Assembly (NCBI GenBank): GCA_900491605.1
Contig: UESW01004830.1
Span: 186,001-250,000, forward strand
Reading direction: 5' to 3'
DNA from: Calamus simplicifolius
Lineage: Eukaryota > Streptophyta > Magnoliopsida > Arecales > Arecaceae
Length of the DNA stretch: 64,000 nucleotides
Positions 10,985-21,956 of the stretch are shown piece by piece; the stretch's first letter is position 1, and each line of letters opens with the position of its first letter. The translations under genes and the position numbers were made by a program. The notes beneath the pieces are model-generated. The model had not been told where the DNA came from. It ran no database searches and worked only from the letters and a program-made list of their open reading frames with translations.

Positions 10985-11584
10985 TGTTAACGCCAAGTCA
11001 CCTTCTTCAAGCGCCGGGGAAAACGGACGTCCTCCTCGCCGGACTTCCTGCAAGAAAAGTCCCCGGAGACTAGATGCTCCGGTGGGGACACTTTGACGCT
11101 CAAGTTAGTCACTTGGGGACAGACTAGAACTCGCTAGCCGAAGAGACTAAGGAGTTAGGGTTTTTCTAAGAAGAAGAAGACTAGGAAAACTCAGTTTTCG
11201 AGAGAGCCACTTACAGTGAGAGGTTGGTCTTTTATACCTGCTCAGAGACCCATCTTTCCGTTCTGGAAGATTTCTATCGTACCATCACCGTACACGCCGG
11301 AGGCGTCCTGCGTTACCTGTCAATATGGCTTTACAGGTGTCTAGCAGCCACGGTTGCATTTGGTGCGCGCCGTTGCTTGACATGACCGCGCATAGTGGCA
11401 AGTGATAGCGAATCGTACTCCGTAACGGGGCATGGTCATGCACAGTGACACATGCAATGCACCATACACTGTTATGAGGTATGGCCGCTAGCAGCCACGG
11501 GCGCACGGTGGGCCACGTGGGTGCGCCAGGTGGCCCGAAGTTGTCGTTTGGTTCGAAGGCCGGTTCACGTACTGAACGTTGCTC
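10985..11584 (-). repeat. Tat 5' LTR, R/U5 end and promoter
   Basis: On the plus strand the LTR end reads TGTTAACGCC at 10,985. The adjacent interior on the minus strand reads TTGGCGCGCC, a TGG-initiated primer-binding site. A TATA box (TATAAAA on the minus strand, 11,236-11,230) fits a promoter facing gag. The segment 11,041-11,110 (GACGCTCAAGTTAGTCA and flanks) is recognisably related to the LTR at 62,271. The outer LTR boundary is not identifiable; the 45-bp array may be part of U3. Confidence 0.68.
11230..11236 (-). promoter_or_regulatory. TATA box of the Tat LTR
   Basis: The minus strand reads GGTATAAAAGACC, about 245 bp upstream of the LTR/interior junction, a sensible place for the LTR transcription start. 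Confidence 0.55.
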
Positions 11585-12282
11585 CCGCACCCTGAGACCG
11601 GAGGGGGTCTTGGGGTGAGATGATGTTTGTGCACCCCGAGACCGGAGGGGGGTCTCGGGGTTGAGATGCAGTGACCTCACCCCGAGACCGGAGGGGTCTC
11701 GGGGGTGAGATGATGCTTGTAAGGGGGTCTCGGGGGTGAGATGATGCTTGTGCACCTCGAGACTGGAGGGGGTCTCGGGGTTGAGATGCAGTGACCTCAC
11801 CCCGAGACCGGAGGGGGTCTCGGGGGTGAGATGATGCTTGTACACCCCGAGACCGGAGGGGGTTTCGGGGGTGAGATGCAGTGACCTCACCCCGAACCGG
11901 AGGGGGTCTCGGGGTGAGATAATACTTGTGCACCCCGATACTGGAGGGGGTCTCAGGGTTGAGATGCAGTGACCTCACCCCGAGACCGGAGGGGGTCTCG
12001 GGGGTGAGATGCTGCTTGTACACCCCGAGACCGGAGAGGGGTCTCGGAGGTGAGATGCAGTGACCTCACCCCGAGACCGGAGGGGGTCTCGGGGGTGAGA
12101 ATCAGTTTGTGCACCCCGAGACCGAAGGGGGGTCTCGGGGTTGAGATGCAGTGACCTCACCCCGAGACTGAAGGGGGTCTCGGGGGTGAGATGATGCTTG
12201 TGCACCCCGAGACCGGAGGGGGTCTCGGGGTTGAGATGCAGTGACCTCACCCCGAGACTGGAGGGGGTCTCGAGGGTGAGAT
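11585..12282. repeat. About 45-bp palindromic tandem array, left part
   Basis: About 15 monomers of about 45 bp, each holding the inverted repeat CCCCGAGACC ... GGTCTCGGGG. Two monomer types alternate: one continues GTGAGATGATGCTTGTG, the other TTGAGATGCAGTGACCTC. The higher-order unit is therefore about 90 bp. Repeat-derived open frames on the minus strand are by-products. The array is interrupted exactly at 12,283 by the hAT transposon and resumes at 15,846. Confidence 0.9.
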
Positions 12283-12790
12283 TAGAGGTGGGCACTGGGC
12301 CGTGCCGCCCATGACACGGCACAGCCCAGGCCCTGATGGGCTGTGCCAGGCACGGCCCGCCACTGCTACAGTACTGGGCCAGTGACGGGCCTGGGCCGGC
12401 CCGCCGTGCCGTGTCGGCACGGCCCAGGTGGGCCTGGGCCGTGCTGGCCCAGGTGGGCCATGCCAGGCACGGCCCATGCACGGCTCAAATAAAAAAAATT
12501 ATAAAAAAAGTTTTTTTTGATAAATTAAAAAATTATTAGGAATAAAAAATTTTTATTAATATAAAGCCACTTTATAGGTGGGGGGTTTGGCATAGACCCC
12601 TACCAGTTTATTAATTTAAAATCAAAATGGTACAGAAGGGAGGGGGGCTAGGCCTGACCTCTAGAACATAATACAATAAGCAAGGAGAAAAAATAGAAAA
12701 AAAAATAAAGATGGCTTACTTTAAGTTTTTAACAATTTAAAAAATAAAAATATACAATTATAAAAGTAGAAATGACTCACTCATCACTCT

Positions 12791-14813
12791 TCAGTCATCA
12801 GTAGTATTTGTGTCATCGTTATCTTCGCTGGTTAAGTCATGTCCACCTTTATCTTGAAGCCTCGCCTCAGCATCCAACCAATCTTTGAAGCAGATAAGCA
12901 TCTCAACTATCTCGCCAGTCATCCTACTTCTCTTTTTGTCTAAAATACGTCGACCTGCACTGAAAGTGGATTCCGATGCTACTGTGGACATCGGCACAGC
13001 TAAAACATCTCGTGCAATGGCAGACATAACAGGATATTGATTTTTAACACTCTTCCACCAAGCTAATACATCTAGATTTTTATTTGATCTTCATCATATG
13101 CAGAATGAAGATCGTTTCGTAAATAAAATTCCAATTCATTACTTAAAGATGACGAAGATGAAGAAGATGATGAAGCATGTGCGTGTCTTCTAATGAATGA
13201 AAAAATAGATGACGAACGAGATCTAGAAGAAGAAGCAGAGCTTTGAATAGGTATTCTAGATCCACAAATTTTATCATTATATAAATAATAAATATCATTA
13301 AGAAGTCATGTTACCTCATCTTTAGCAGGTTCAGGATTTTGATTCATGTTTTCACAATATTGATCAATTAAAAAAATTACACCATTTAATTTAACTCTAG
13401 GATCAAAAATAGCAGCTAAGTTATGCAATGGACATATCCTATTCCAATATTCATTCTATTTAATTTCCATATTATGTATAATAGGCATTAAAACTTCATG
13501 ATATCTATATTCTTTAAATTTTTCACTAATTACATATGCTATTTGTAAAAATGAACAAGAAGTTGGATAATAAATACCTGAAAGAACATTTGTAGCATCA
13601 TAAAAAGTAACCAAAAAATCTTCTAAAATTTTACCTTGATTCCAATCAGCTTCAGTCAATGTAAATCCTAATCCACGCTCATTAATATAAGCACTTAATA
13701 AGTTCTTATATGGGTATGCATCATGTATCATGACATAGGTACTATTCCAACGAGTTATTACGTCAAGTTTAAATTTTTTAAAACGTTTACCATGATCTAC
13801 ACATAATTGTTTAAATTCTTGAAGTCTTGACCTTGAAGCATGAATAAAAGAAACAGCATTTCTAATTTTTGAAATAGCCTCTTGAATTATGTTCATGCCA
13901 GATTGAGCAGAAAGATTTAATATATGACATGCACATCTAATATGAAATAATTGTCCATCTAAAATGGGATGCAAAGAGTCGTTTAATAATGCAACAGCAG
14001 AATTATTATTAGATGCATTATCAAAAGTAATTGACATTATTTTATTATTAATATTATATGAGCATGCAGTTTGATAAATAATATTTGAAATTTGTTGTCC
14101 TGAATGCGGAAAATCAAAAGCACGAAAAGTAATAATTATTTATTTAATTGCCAATCATTATCAATATAATGAGCTGTAACAGAAATAAAACAATTACTAC
14201 CTACAGATGCCGTCCAAATATCAGAAGTTAAAGAAATTCTAGCATTTAAATTTGAGAGGCTTTCTGTTAAACTTTGTTTCATTGCTAAAAAGTTTGTCAT
14301 AGCCACTCTTCTAAAGGTACGCCTACTAGTTCTTTTATAAGCAGGTTGTAGGCCTAATTGAACATATCTTTCAAAATTATAAGATTCAGATAAACTAAAA
14401 GGTAATTCATCTTGAACTATCCATCTTACCAATAATTTTCTTTGATTTTTGTGGTTATATGCAAAATTGCCTACAAGTAATCCCTCTTGTATATTAAGGA
14501 GTCCTTGCTGACTGGAATCATGCATCCTATGACTTTCTTGATGTCTTCTTAGATGCCCTGTTCTCCTAGTACTAGAACAACTGTAAAGTTTTGCACATTT
14601 TTTACATTTTGCTTTATAGACTCCATCAACCATAATTCTATCGAAATCAATCCAAACATTACTAGTCCTCTTACGAGAAGAGGTTTGACACTCACTAACA
14701 CTAGCTCTAGATGGAACTTGGAGTTGGGATTGGGGTTGGGGTCCTTGGGGATTAGTTTTCTCACCCTCAGAAAAAGCGTGCATGTTAAAATTACTTTCGT
14801 TAAAAGATGCCAT
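12791..14813 (-). pseudogene. hAT transposase (BED finger, RICESLEEPER-like), broken
   Basis: The N-terminus begins at the ATG at 14,813. A BED zinc finger (SNVWIDFDRIMVDGVYKAKC, then HLRRHQESH) spans about 14,690-14,520. The catalytic-domain segment includes LTSDIWTASVG (about 14,230). After a one-base loss near 14,136 the frame resumes with SITFDNASNN (14,037) and CACHILNLSAQSG, then RWNSTY. In-frame TAG (13,456-13,458) and TGA (13,306-13,308) follow, and a further frame change near 13,080. The C-terminal dimerisation domain is intact (VPMSTVASESTFSAGRR, 13,027-12,791). Two of the breaks look like single C-to-T type transitions. The transposase is inactive. Confidence 0.9.
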
Positions 14814-15103
14814 ATCTAAAATTTTTAATTAATAAAATGCAAAAAAATAAAAACTAACCCACAAAAAGGAATTGAGAAAAGATCAGAGGTGGAGGCGTGG
14901 AGCCTAGATTTATGAGCTTTCTCTTGCGCTCTCGCCTCTCAATAAGAATTGATCTTGTAGCACTTGACTACTTGCTTGAGCACTTGTAAGAACACTTGCA
15001 AACTAAAAATTAAATTGCTAATCTACTAGAGCACTTGCTGGAAGAGAGAAATAGTAGTAATAGAGGAATTGGTTTGGTATGGTAAGAATGAGGGAGAGTT
15101 CAT

Positions 15104-15113
15104 CTATTTATAG
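15104..15113 (-). promoter_or_regulatory. TATA box of the hAT transposase
   Basis: The minus strand reads CTATAAATAG, about 290 bp upstream of the transposase ATG, in the AT-rich leader. Confidence 0.5.
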
Positions 15114-15210
15114 AATTTCTAATTTTTTTTTCTTCCAAAACTACCCTTTGATATAGCCGTTATATGACTGTTGGGAGGGGTAAAATGGTCTAAATCCCTC
15201 CCAACAGCCT

Positions 15211-15280
15211 TTAACGGCTATATAGCCGTTAAAAATGGATATAGCCGTTTTTAACGGCTATATAGCCGTTAAAAACGGCT
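15211..15280. repeat. Perfect palindromes in the hAT sub-terminal region
   Basis: 15,211-15,232 is a perfect 22-bp palindrome centred on GGCTATATAGCC. 15,243-15,280 is a perfect 38-bp palindrome with the same core flanked by CCGTTTTTAA and its complement. Just before them (about 15,168-15,208) CTGTTGGGAGGG pairs with CCCTCCCAACAG. Confidence 0.85.
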
Positions 15281-15295
15281 AAAAATCTAAAGTGG

Positions 15296-15540
15296 TGCTT
15301 AGGCACCAGCTATTAGCTGGTGCCTAGGCACCACTAGGCACCAAAGTGGTGCCTAGGCACCAGCTGGTGCCTAGGCACCACGTCACTGACGTGGTGCCTA
15401 GGCACCACTAGGCACCATATATCCCAGGCACCGTACATGGTGCCTGGTACATGCCATGCCTAGGCATGGTGCCCAGGTACATGGGCACCATGCCTAGGCA
15501 TGGTGCCTAGGTGTACGGTGCCCAGGCACCTTGTACAAGG
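15296..15540. repeat. GGTGCCTAGGCACC palindrome cluster
   Basis: Many copies of the self-complementary motif TGGTGCCTAGGCACCA occur in both halves of larger inverted repeats. The clearest is 15,365-15,407: two 21-base arms around one central base. The tract ends with variants built on CCATGCCTAGGCATGG. It lies between the transposase leader and the right terminal repeat. Confidence 0.85.
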
Positions 15541-15845
15541 TGCCTGGGCACCGTTGCCGTGCCATGGCACGGGTGGGCCGTGCCATGGCACGGCCCCAGC
15601 ACGGCCCAGCTGCTTTGGCCCATCTGGGCCGTGCCAAAGCACGGCCCGTGATGGGCCGTGCTGGCACGGCCCGTGGCCCATTTTAAAATGGGCCACGGGC
15701 CATGCCAAATTTAAATTTTTTTTTAATGGGCCGTGCCTGGCACGGTCCATTAATAAATGGGCCATGCCAGGCACGGCACGGCAAATTTTTAGGCACGGTG
15801 GGCCTGGGCCGTGCCTGGCACGGCACGGCCCAGTGCCCACCTCTA

Positions 15846-16265
15846 GGTGAGATGATGCTTGTGCACCTCGAGACCAGAGGGGGGTCTCGGGGGTGAGATG
15901 CAGTGACCTCACCCCGAGACTGGACGGGGTCTCGGGGGTGAGATGATGCTTGTGCACTCCGAGACCGGAGGGGGTCTCAGGGTTGAGATGCAGTGACCTC
16001 ACTCCAAGACCGGAGGGGGTCTCGGGGGTGAGATGATGCTTGTGCACCCCGAGACCGGAGGGGGGTCTCGTGGTTGAGGTGCAGTGACCTCACCCCGAGA
16101 CCGGAGGGGGTCTTGAGGGTGAGATGATGCTTGTGCACCCCGAGATCGGAGTGGGGTCTCGGGATTGAGATGCAATGACCTCACCCCGAGACCGGAGGGA
16201 GTCTCGGGGGTGAGATGATGCTTGTGCACCCCAAGATCGGAGGGGGGTCTCGTGGTTGAGATGTT
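15846..16265. repeat. About 45-bp palindromic tandem array, right part
   Basis: About nine more monomers of the array described at 11,585, in the same A/B alternation, continuing directly after the hAT target duplication. The last clear copy ends near 16,265 before unrelated sequence (GTTCGGGGTCTTACC). Confidence 0.88.
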
Positions 16266-16990
16266 CGGGGTCTTACCAGATGTTCGGCAGAGCTAAGGGT
16301 TGAATGACCCCGTGGAGACGGAGTCCTCCAGGCGAACGCTTGGCGAAACCAACACTGATGTCGGATAAGGAGGAGGTCTGGGATTAGGGGAGGACCTCCG
16401 TTAGCTGCTGTTACCATTTATTCTAACGGCGCTGGATCAGCCACATCAGGTTGTATCCTTTCATTTGACATCTCTCCATTCATTATTTAAAGGGGATGGC
16501 ACATATGGGATAGCATCGGATAATTTTTGGCAATCCTTGTTTAAGACAAGAGTCTTCTCTCTCCCTCTCCCCTTCCTACAAGCCTTAGTCAATTTAGGAC
16601 AACTCTTTTCTTAGCCTAATACAAGTTTATTAGACTTAGGAGAAAGGTAAAAAAAAGTGTCTTAAGAGGCAAGCCAAGAAGTCAAGAAGTCAAAAAGAGG
16701 TTTAAGTCAAGTTTGTGAGCATATCTTTGATCTAATTCTCGTGTGGATCACTATTGGATGGCGAACACTTGGGCGCCTAGTGAAAAAGATTGGATAACCA
16801 GCTTCCTTCTTTCTTCACCGAGTATCAAGGTATGTTCCTCTACATATATGTTACATTTTATGACTAATTAATTGTTATAATCAAGGGGTCTTGGGTCTAA
16901 GGTTTCGGTTGATTAAGGTTTCAAGGTAATAAAATTTTTGAAATCCAGCCTTCCGCTGCATGACCGGAACCCAATATTGGTATCAGAGCC
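16266..16990 (+). mobile_element. Copia-type LTR end with primer-binding site
   Basis: The sequence TGGTATCAGAGCC at 16,978 is the standard primer-binding site complementary to initiator-Met tRNA in plant Ty1/copia elements. It follows a likely LTR end (CCCA, 16,973). A TATA-like TTATTTAAAGG at about 16,485 fits an LTR promoter pointing right. The LTR start is uncertain (16,266 or near TGTCGGATAAGG at 16,360). No gag is recognisable downstream, so this is a fragment. Confidence 0.6.
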
Positions 16991-18067
16991 ACCTTGATTG
17001 ATTCAATTAGTGGTCCATAATATATTGATTACATGAATGATTATGTTATGCTTTTAGCATGATTTATTTTATTATGTAGAGTTATAAAATTTCTTGCATT
17101 AGAACACGCCTCCTGAGCCTCTATGCCTGCGGTGTTTTGTATAGACTGGCCCAAGGGATTAATGAGCTATGGCCAGACCTCTACCTCTATCTTTTTTAAT
17201 TATTTTTGTTCATGTTAATTTAGGTTTACCTCTACCTCTATCTTTACCATGAATTGTTAAAAGATCACTCTTTCTAACTGAAGCATCTAAAAGTCTTTGT
17301 TGTATATGCTTTATATAAATCATAAAATGTTAGGTTTCCTTCATATTTCATGAGCATTGGCCTTCAAATCCAAATGAGCATTGGCTTAAGAAAATTTTAA
17401 ACATTTTCTTCCCATTCCCATAATCTTAATGTTTAATTAGATTTCTAAATGTATCATGTTAAATTCTTGTTCCTAATTAATCAGTTAGGCTTCAGGAGTA
17501 TCCAGGTCTGGAATTGATGTCAGATTTCCTGACAAGGCCAAAATTGAACAATTATTGAAATAGAGATTGCCTAGATGAAGCCAAGGTCGCCATCACTGGT
17601 CTCCTGCCCCCTATGTGCACGGAGATTTTTTTTTTTTTTGAAAAAAGAAAAGAAAAGAAAACTGCATTGCTAATGAGAAAATTTCGATAGAGCTCCAGCA
17701 ATATGCTCATTTCCAAGAATGATGCAATGTATTAGGCTGACAATATGAATAATATAAGCACTAAAAAATTAACAGTTGCTGAGATCCACAACAATTAATG
17801 CTGTCAATTTACCAACTGATTAAAATTAATTACAGTTTAAGCTTCTTTCTGTTCTGACACTAGCTAATTGCTCTTGGACAAAGCTCATGATTACATAAAA
17901 CTTGTTTTTTATTTATACTAACAAGCTTCTTCTCTACTTCTGCTAATTCAATAGTTATTTTTCTTTAGACATCAGTTAGAATAGGTAAGTATTTGTTCAT
18001 CAATTCAAGTTCTCGTGCATGCTTTCTGAAACTTTCTTTGATGTCAACTTTGTATTTGGAACCATAG
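16991..18067. other. Region between copia fragment and NPSN exons
   Basis: AT-rich DNA without a recognisable coding exon. It has a T-run/A-run pair at 17,627-17,660. I looked here for the exons encoding the missing N-terminal half of NPSN and found none I could support. Confidence 0.4.
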
Positions 18068-21000
18068 ATATGCAAGTAATCTTGGAAATAAACGTATTGA
18101 ACTTTTTGATGCACCTGGTGGTGGAGATGGGTTTGCTGAAGAAAATGCTGTGCTGGCATCATGTAAGATTTCTCGCTTATTTGCGCGATATCATTTGTTT
18201 TGACTCGATCAGAATTAGTTATCTAATAGATATTTGCAAGTCGATCAGGTTGCAATCTTAAGCATGTCTAAATTTGCTAATTTTGACACTGCCAAGTATT
18301 TAAATGCAGAAGTAAGTGGTTTCACACTTTTCACCTTTGTAGTTGCTTTTACATTAGATGTTATGATATGTGGCAGTTGTAGTGCATTGTTTCATGCAAC
18401 TCATGCTTGTGTCAAGAGTTTCTTCTAATGTGTGGGGCAGTTGAAAGCTCACGGTCACCTGAAATTTCATTAAACTGGCACTGGTTGTGTCCTTTGACCT
18501 TGTGCCCCAAATGATCTTTATATTTATCTTGATTATATTCATTGTTTTTGTGTTTTTTTAATTAGTGTGATATGAGTGCCTCTTGATGGTTTGTTTGAGC
18601 ATATCTATCAGAATCTTCCCTTAATCTTCTATATTTTCACAAGCTTTGCCATCTATATTCTGTGATCTATTGGTTTACACCATGATAATTTTGAGTATTT
18701 ATACCTTGTTGGATGCAACATAGTTTCACAAAGAGCTATCATGAATTAGATATTTTGACTATGCTTTCCTCGTCAAACGTCGCCAACTTTCTCTTTATTG
18801 TAGCAACATAATAAGACGTTACCTATTTAAAGTAATATCTGCATCAATATCTTCCAATCGGAACATTAGGGTTCTGCACAGATTATTGCATGTTGAATGT
18901 TAATGATCCCCCTCACAGTATTTGCTATCTCAATAAAAGTACTTAATCAAGGAACATTGGCATGCCGCATAAATTGTTGTATGTTGAATGCTAATAATGT
19001 CATTCCCCTTGCATTATTTGCTATCTCAACAAAAGTGCATGCTTGATCAATTTTATGTCTATCCCATAAAGACACCAATGTATTCTATTGAATAGTTGTC
19101 TTAGTGATTCAATCCAAGATTTGAAGTCCCAACGGGATGGAGATGTTCCAACCATTCCATCCCATTCATATAGGAAATGGCACTAGGATAAGGGCGGGAC
19201 ATAGAAATCAATCCATGTAGAGAAAGAAGAAGAGAAAAGAAAGAAAAGAAAGAAGGAAAGGAAAAAAGAGAGGGGAGATAAGCAAAAGGAAGGAAAGAAA
19301 GAGAGGAGAAAAGGAAATAAAGGAAAGAATGAACTTTGAGCAGAGGTAGAGACTACTCTGGAAGTCTGTTTCAAGTTCAGAATGGTAAACTTGACCTAGT
19401 AGATGGCAAGTGAGGAAGGCATAAAATATTATAAGATCATACTAGGATTCTCCTCAAGTGTAATGCAATGCAAAATATTCAACATATCATGATGCTTTAC
19501 AAGATGATTATGGGTTATTTTTGTGGTGCTCACCATAACTGGAAAATATGTTATAACAGGCTTTGCAGTGAAATTTATAAAGAATTGTTTTATTGACATT
19601 ACATGATGTTCAAAGCTATCTATAAGCAAAGGAGGATCATGTCAAAATTCATTTAGGAAAGTCTTGTATGTTTTGTCCATATACAGTAGTTCTTTGATAA
19701 AAAATAATGGAATGACTAGCTTAACTAATTAACATGTCAATGCCTTATTCCTTCTATTCACAGTGTCATAATATGCTGAGCTATGGGGATGTGAATTGCT
19801 TTGTGATCCTTCCTGCCATTAATACCGTATGATATATCATAAAAAATTCCGCTTCATTTAAAATAAGAATAAGAATAAACCTAGTTGATGGGATCAACTT
19901 GTCCCTCATTGCCTTTCTGTGCTAAACCTTTTGACCAAAAGCCTAATCCAAACAGTTTGGCCATTATTGTGGTGCACTTACTTGATTTTATGCTCAATCT
20001 CACTGTCAGACATTCCATTCCACATACCTGGATGCATACAAGCATATATATTGAGTTCTCAAGAAGCGTAATTTAATTAATCTATTAGAAGCTTAAATAA
20101 TGATAGGATCTAAAAATTCTGGTTTAATTTGGTAGTGATAGAAAATCACCTATGTGCTTTGCAGCTATGACCAATCAACAGCTAATGGATACTGGAAACA
20201 GAATGATGGATGAAACAGACCAAACTATTGAGCGGTCAAAAAAGGTTAGTTTCTGTTTGAGATTGTTGTGGTATTATTAGGAAAAGTGCACTGGTGTTTA
20301 GTTTCCTGAACTTGATGATACTCCAGAATTTGGCTTCTTTCCTATGCTGAGTTTAGAAGTAACATGACTTGGAATCACTGGAATCATGGTAATGAATGAT
20401 ATGTCATTTAAATACCTGGTAATGATACGTCCTTTAAATAGTCCTCATATTCCTAAAAGGAGGAAAATTTAAGCTTTTCATGATTGAGAAAAAAAATAAT
20501 GGAAGGAGATGCCACATGTAACAATTTCTACTCCTTTCAAGAGTCTTATTAAGTGTGGAATCAGGGTCCTTATTTTTGTCTTCACCTTTTACCTTATTGA
20601 GCCTTAAAAGGTGGAATGGCATCTTATGTGGGACGTAGGCTGTGGAAGACACCATTAATGTTGGAGCCGAGACGGCAGCTGCTCTAAAAGCACAGGTATG
20701 TCACTTTCGCAGAGTTGTCAATCTAGGATTTTGGCATGTTCTAGCTATCAAGTTGATTAGTTTTCCTTTGTGAGGTGCAAAGAGATACTATATATGGTTC
20801 ATGACTGCACATTTCTTATTATTTTCAGACAGAAGAGATGAATAAGATTGTTAATGAACTAGATTCAATCCATTTTTCAATAAAGAAGGCATCTCAACTG
20901 GTCAAGGAAATCAGTAGACAGGTCAGGTTTCCAAAAGAACTGAAGTTCCTTTCTGATTTTTTTCATATCTGGAGGTGCATTCCTCCTGATATTATTGTTC

Positions 21001-21919
21001 TCTCATGTCAGGTTGCAACAGACCGCTGTATTATGTCCATGCTTTTCCTGATTGTGCTTGGCGTGATAGCAATCATAATTGTGAAGGTAGAATATATTAT
21101 TTACTTGCTTCTAAACTTCCATTTTTCTTGCTTTTGAAACTATTTCTATTTAATCTGCGGCATTTTGCTGATATCACATTGCCGTATGGGTCCTCAAAAT
21201 TGCACATTGGTGGTTAGTCGTTGTGCAATTCACTATGAAATCCTTGGACCCACCAAACTGAAAACCTGTCTAATGTGATTCAGCCTTTTACAGAACTATA
21301 CATCTTTGGGTTCTGAAATTTATGAATAAAAAAGCTTTTGCTGACTAGAGATGGCCTGTTCTTGGTCTATATCAGTGGACTGAGCAGTCAAATCAGCCCT
21401 TGTCAATTTCTAATATGCATTTCTATTTTGTGTTGTGCAAAAATCACTTTACTAGATGCTATTCTACCCTTTCTTTTTTATTCTAGATTTAAGTCACTGT
21501 GTCTCCCTTTCTGATGTTACTGATTGTGCAAAAATTCCCATCCTTTTAAAAAGATAGAGACAGTGAGGTAACTGATGTTATACTCTCTCTCTCTCTCTCT
21601 CTTACTTACACACACATGCACATGCACACATGCGCGTGCACACAAACACAACCCTGCCCCCTGCCCAATGCTCCAGAGAGCTTGCATTTTTATCCAAGAA
21701 AAACATTCTTTTCTATTAGTCATTTACTTTTTTAATAATCAATGGAGTCATGATCATCCTTTCAGGCATCACATTTGTAATAGAACTCCATCATATGTTT
21801 GTGGGAGTTCTGAAATAGCATTTTATCAATAAATTGATGAACAGTGTAGGAAACTATGATCTGAAAGTTTGGCATCTTTTGACGTAGTCCCCCCCCCCCT
21901 CCCTCTCTCCCTCTCTCTC

Positions 21920-21956
<37 letters not shown>

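Larger units (their letters stand above)
4285..11584 (-). mobile_element. Decayed Tat-type Ty3/gypsy retrotransposon
   Basis: Minus-strand element with 5' LTR (from 10,985 upward), gag, protease, RT, a first RNase H, a second archaeal-type RNase H, integrase and a tandem-repeat 3' region. The extra RNase H between RT/RH and integrase is the diagnostic feature of the Tat clade. The reading frame is broken by many indels and stops, so it is non-autonomous today. Its 3' LTR is not visible; it is probably left of the Athila insertion, beyond the window. Confidence 0.8.
12283..15845 (-). mobile_element. hAT-superfamily DNA transposon, complete ends
   Basis: A 3563-bp element with perfect 25-bp terminal inverted repeats starting TAGAGGTGGGCACTGGGCCG at 12,283 and ending with the complement at 15,845. 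It is flanked by an exact 8-bp target duplication GGTGAGAT (12,275-12,282 and 15,846-15,853). The 8-bp duplication, the TAGAGGTGGGC end and the BED-finger transposase place it in hAT. The sub-terminal regions are dense in CACGGCCC/GGGCCGTG motifs in both orientations. It sits inside the 45-bp array and so is younger than that array. Confidence 0.95.

Noticed and set aside
11285..12481. Long minus-strand open frames with repeating HLTPETPSGLGV-like peptides
   Set aside because: They are translations of the 45-bp tandem array in different frames; there are no domains, and peptide periodicity equals the DNA repeat.
15460..16417. Open frames over the hAT right end and array
   Set aside because: Produced by GC-rich palindromic and tandem DNA; they cross the transposon boundary and cannot be genes.
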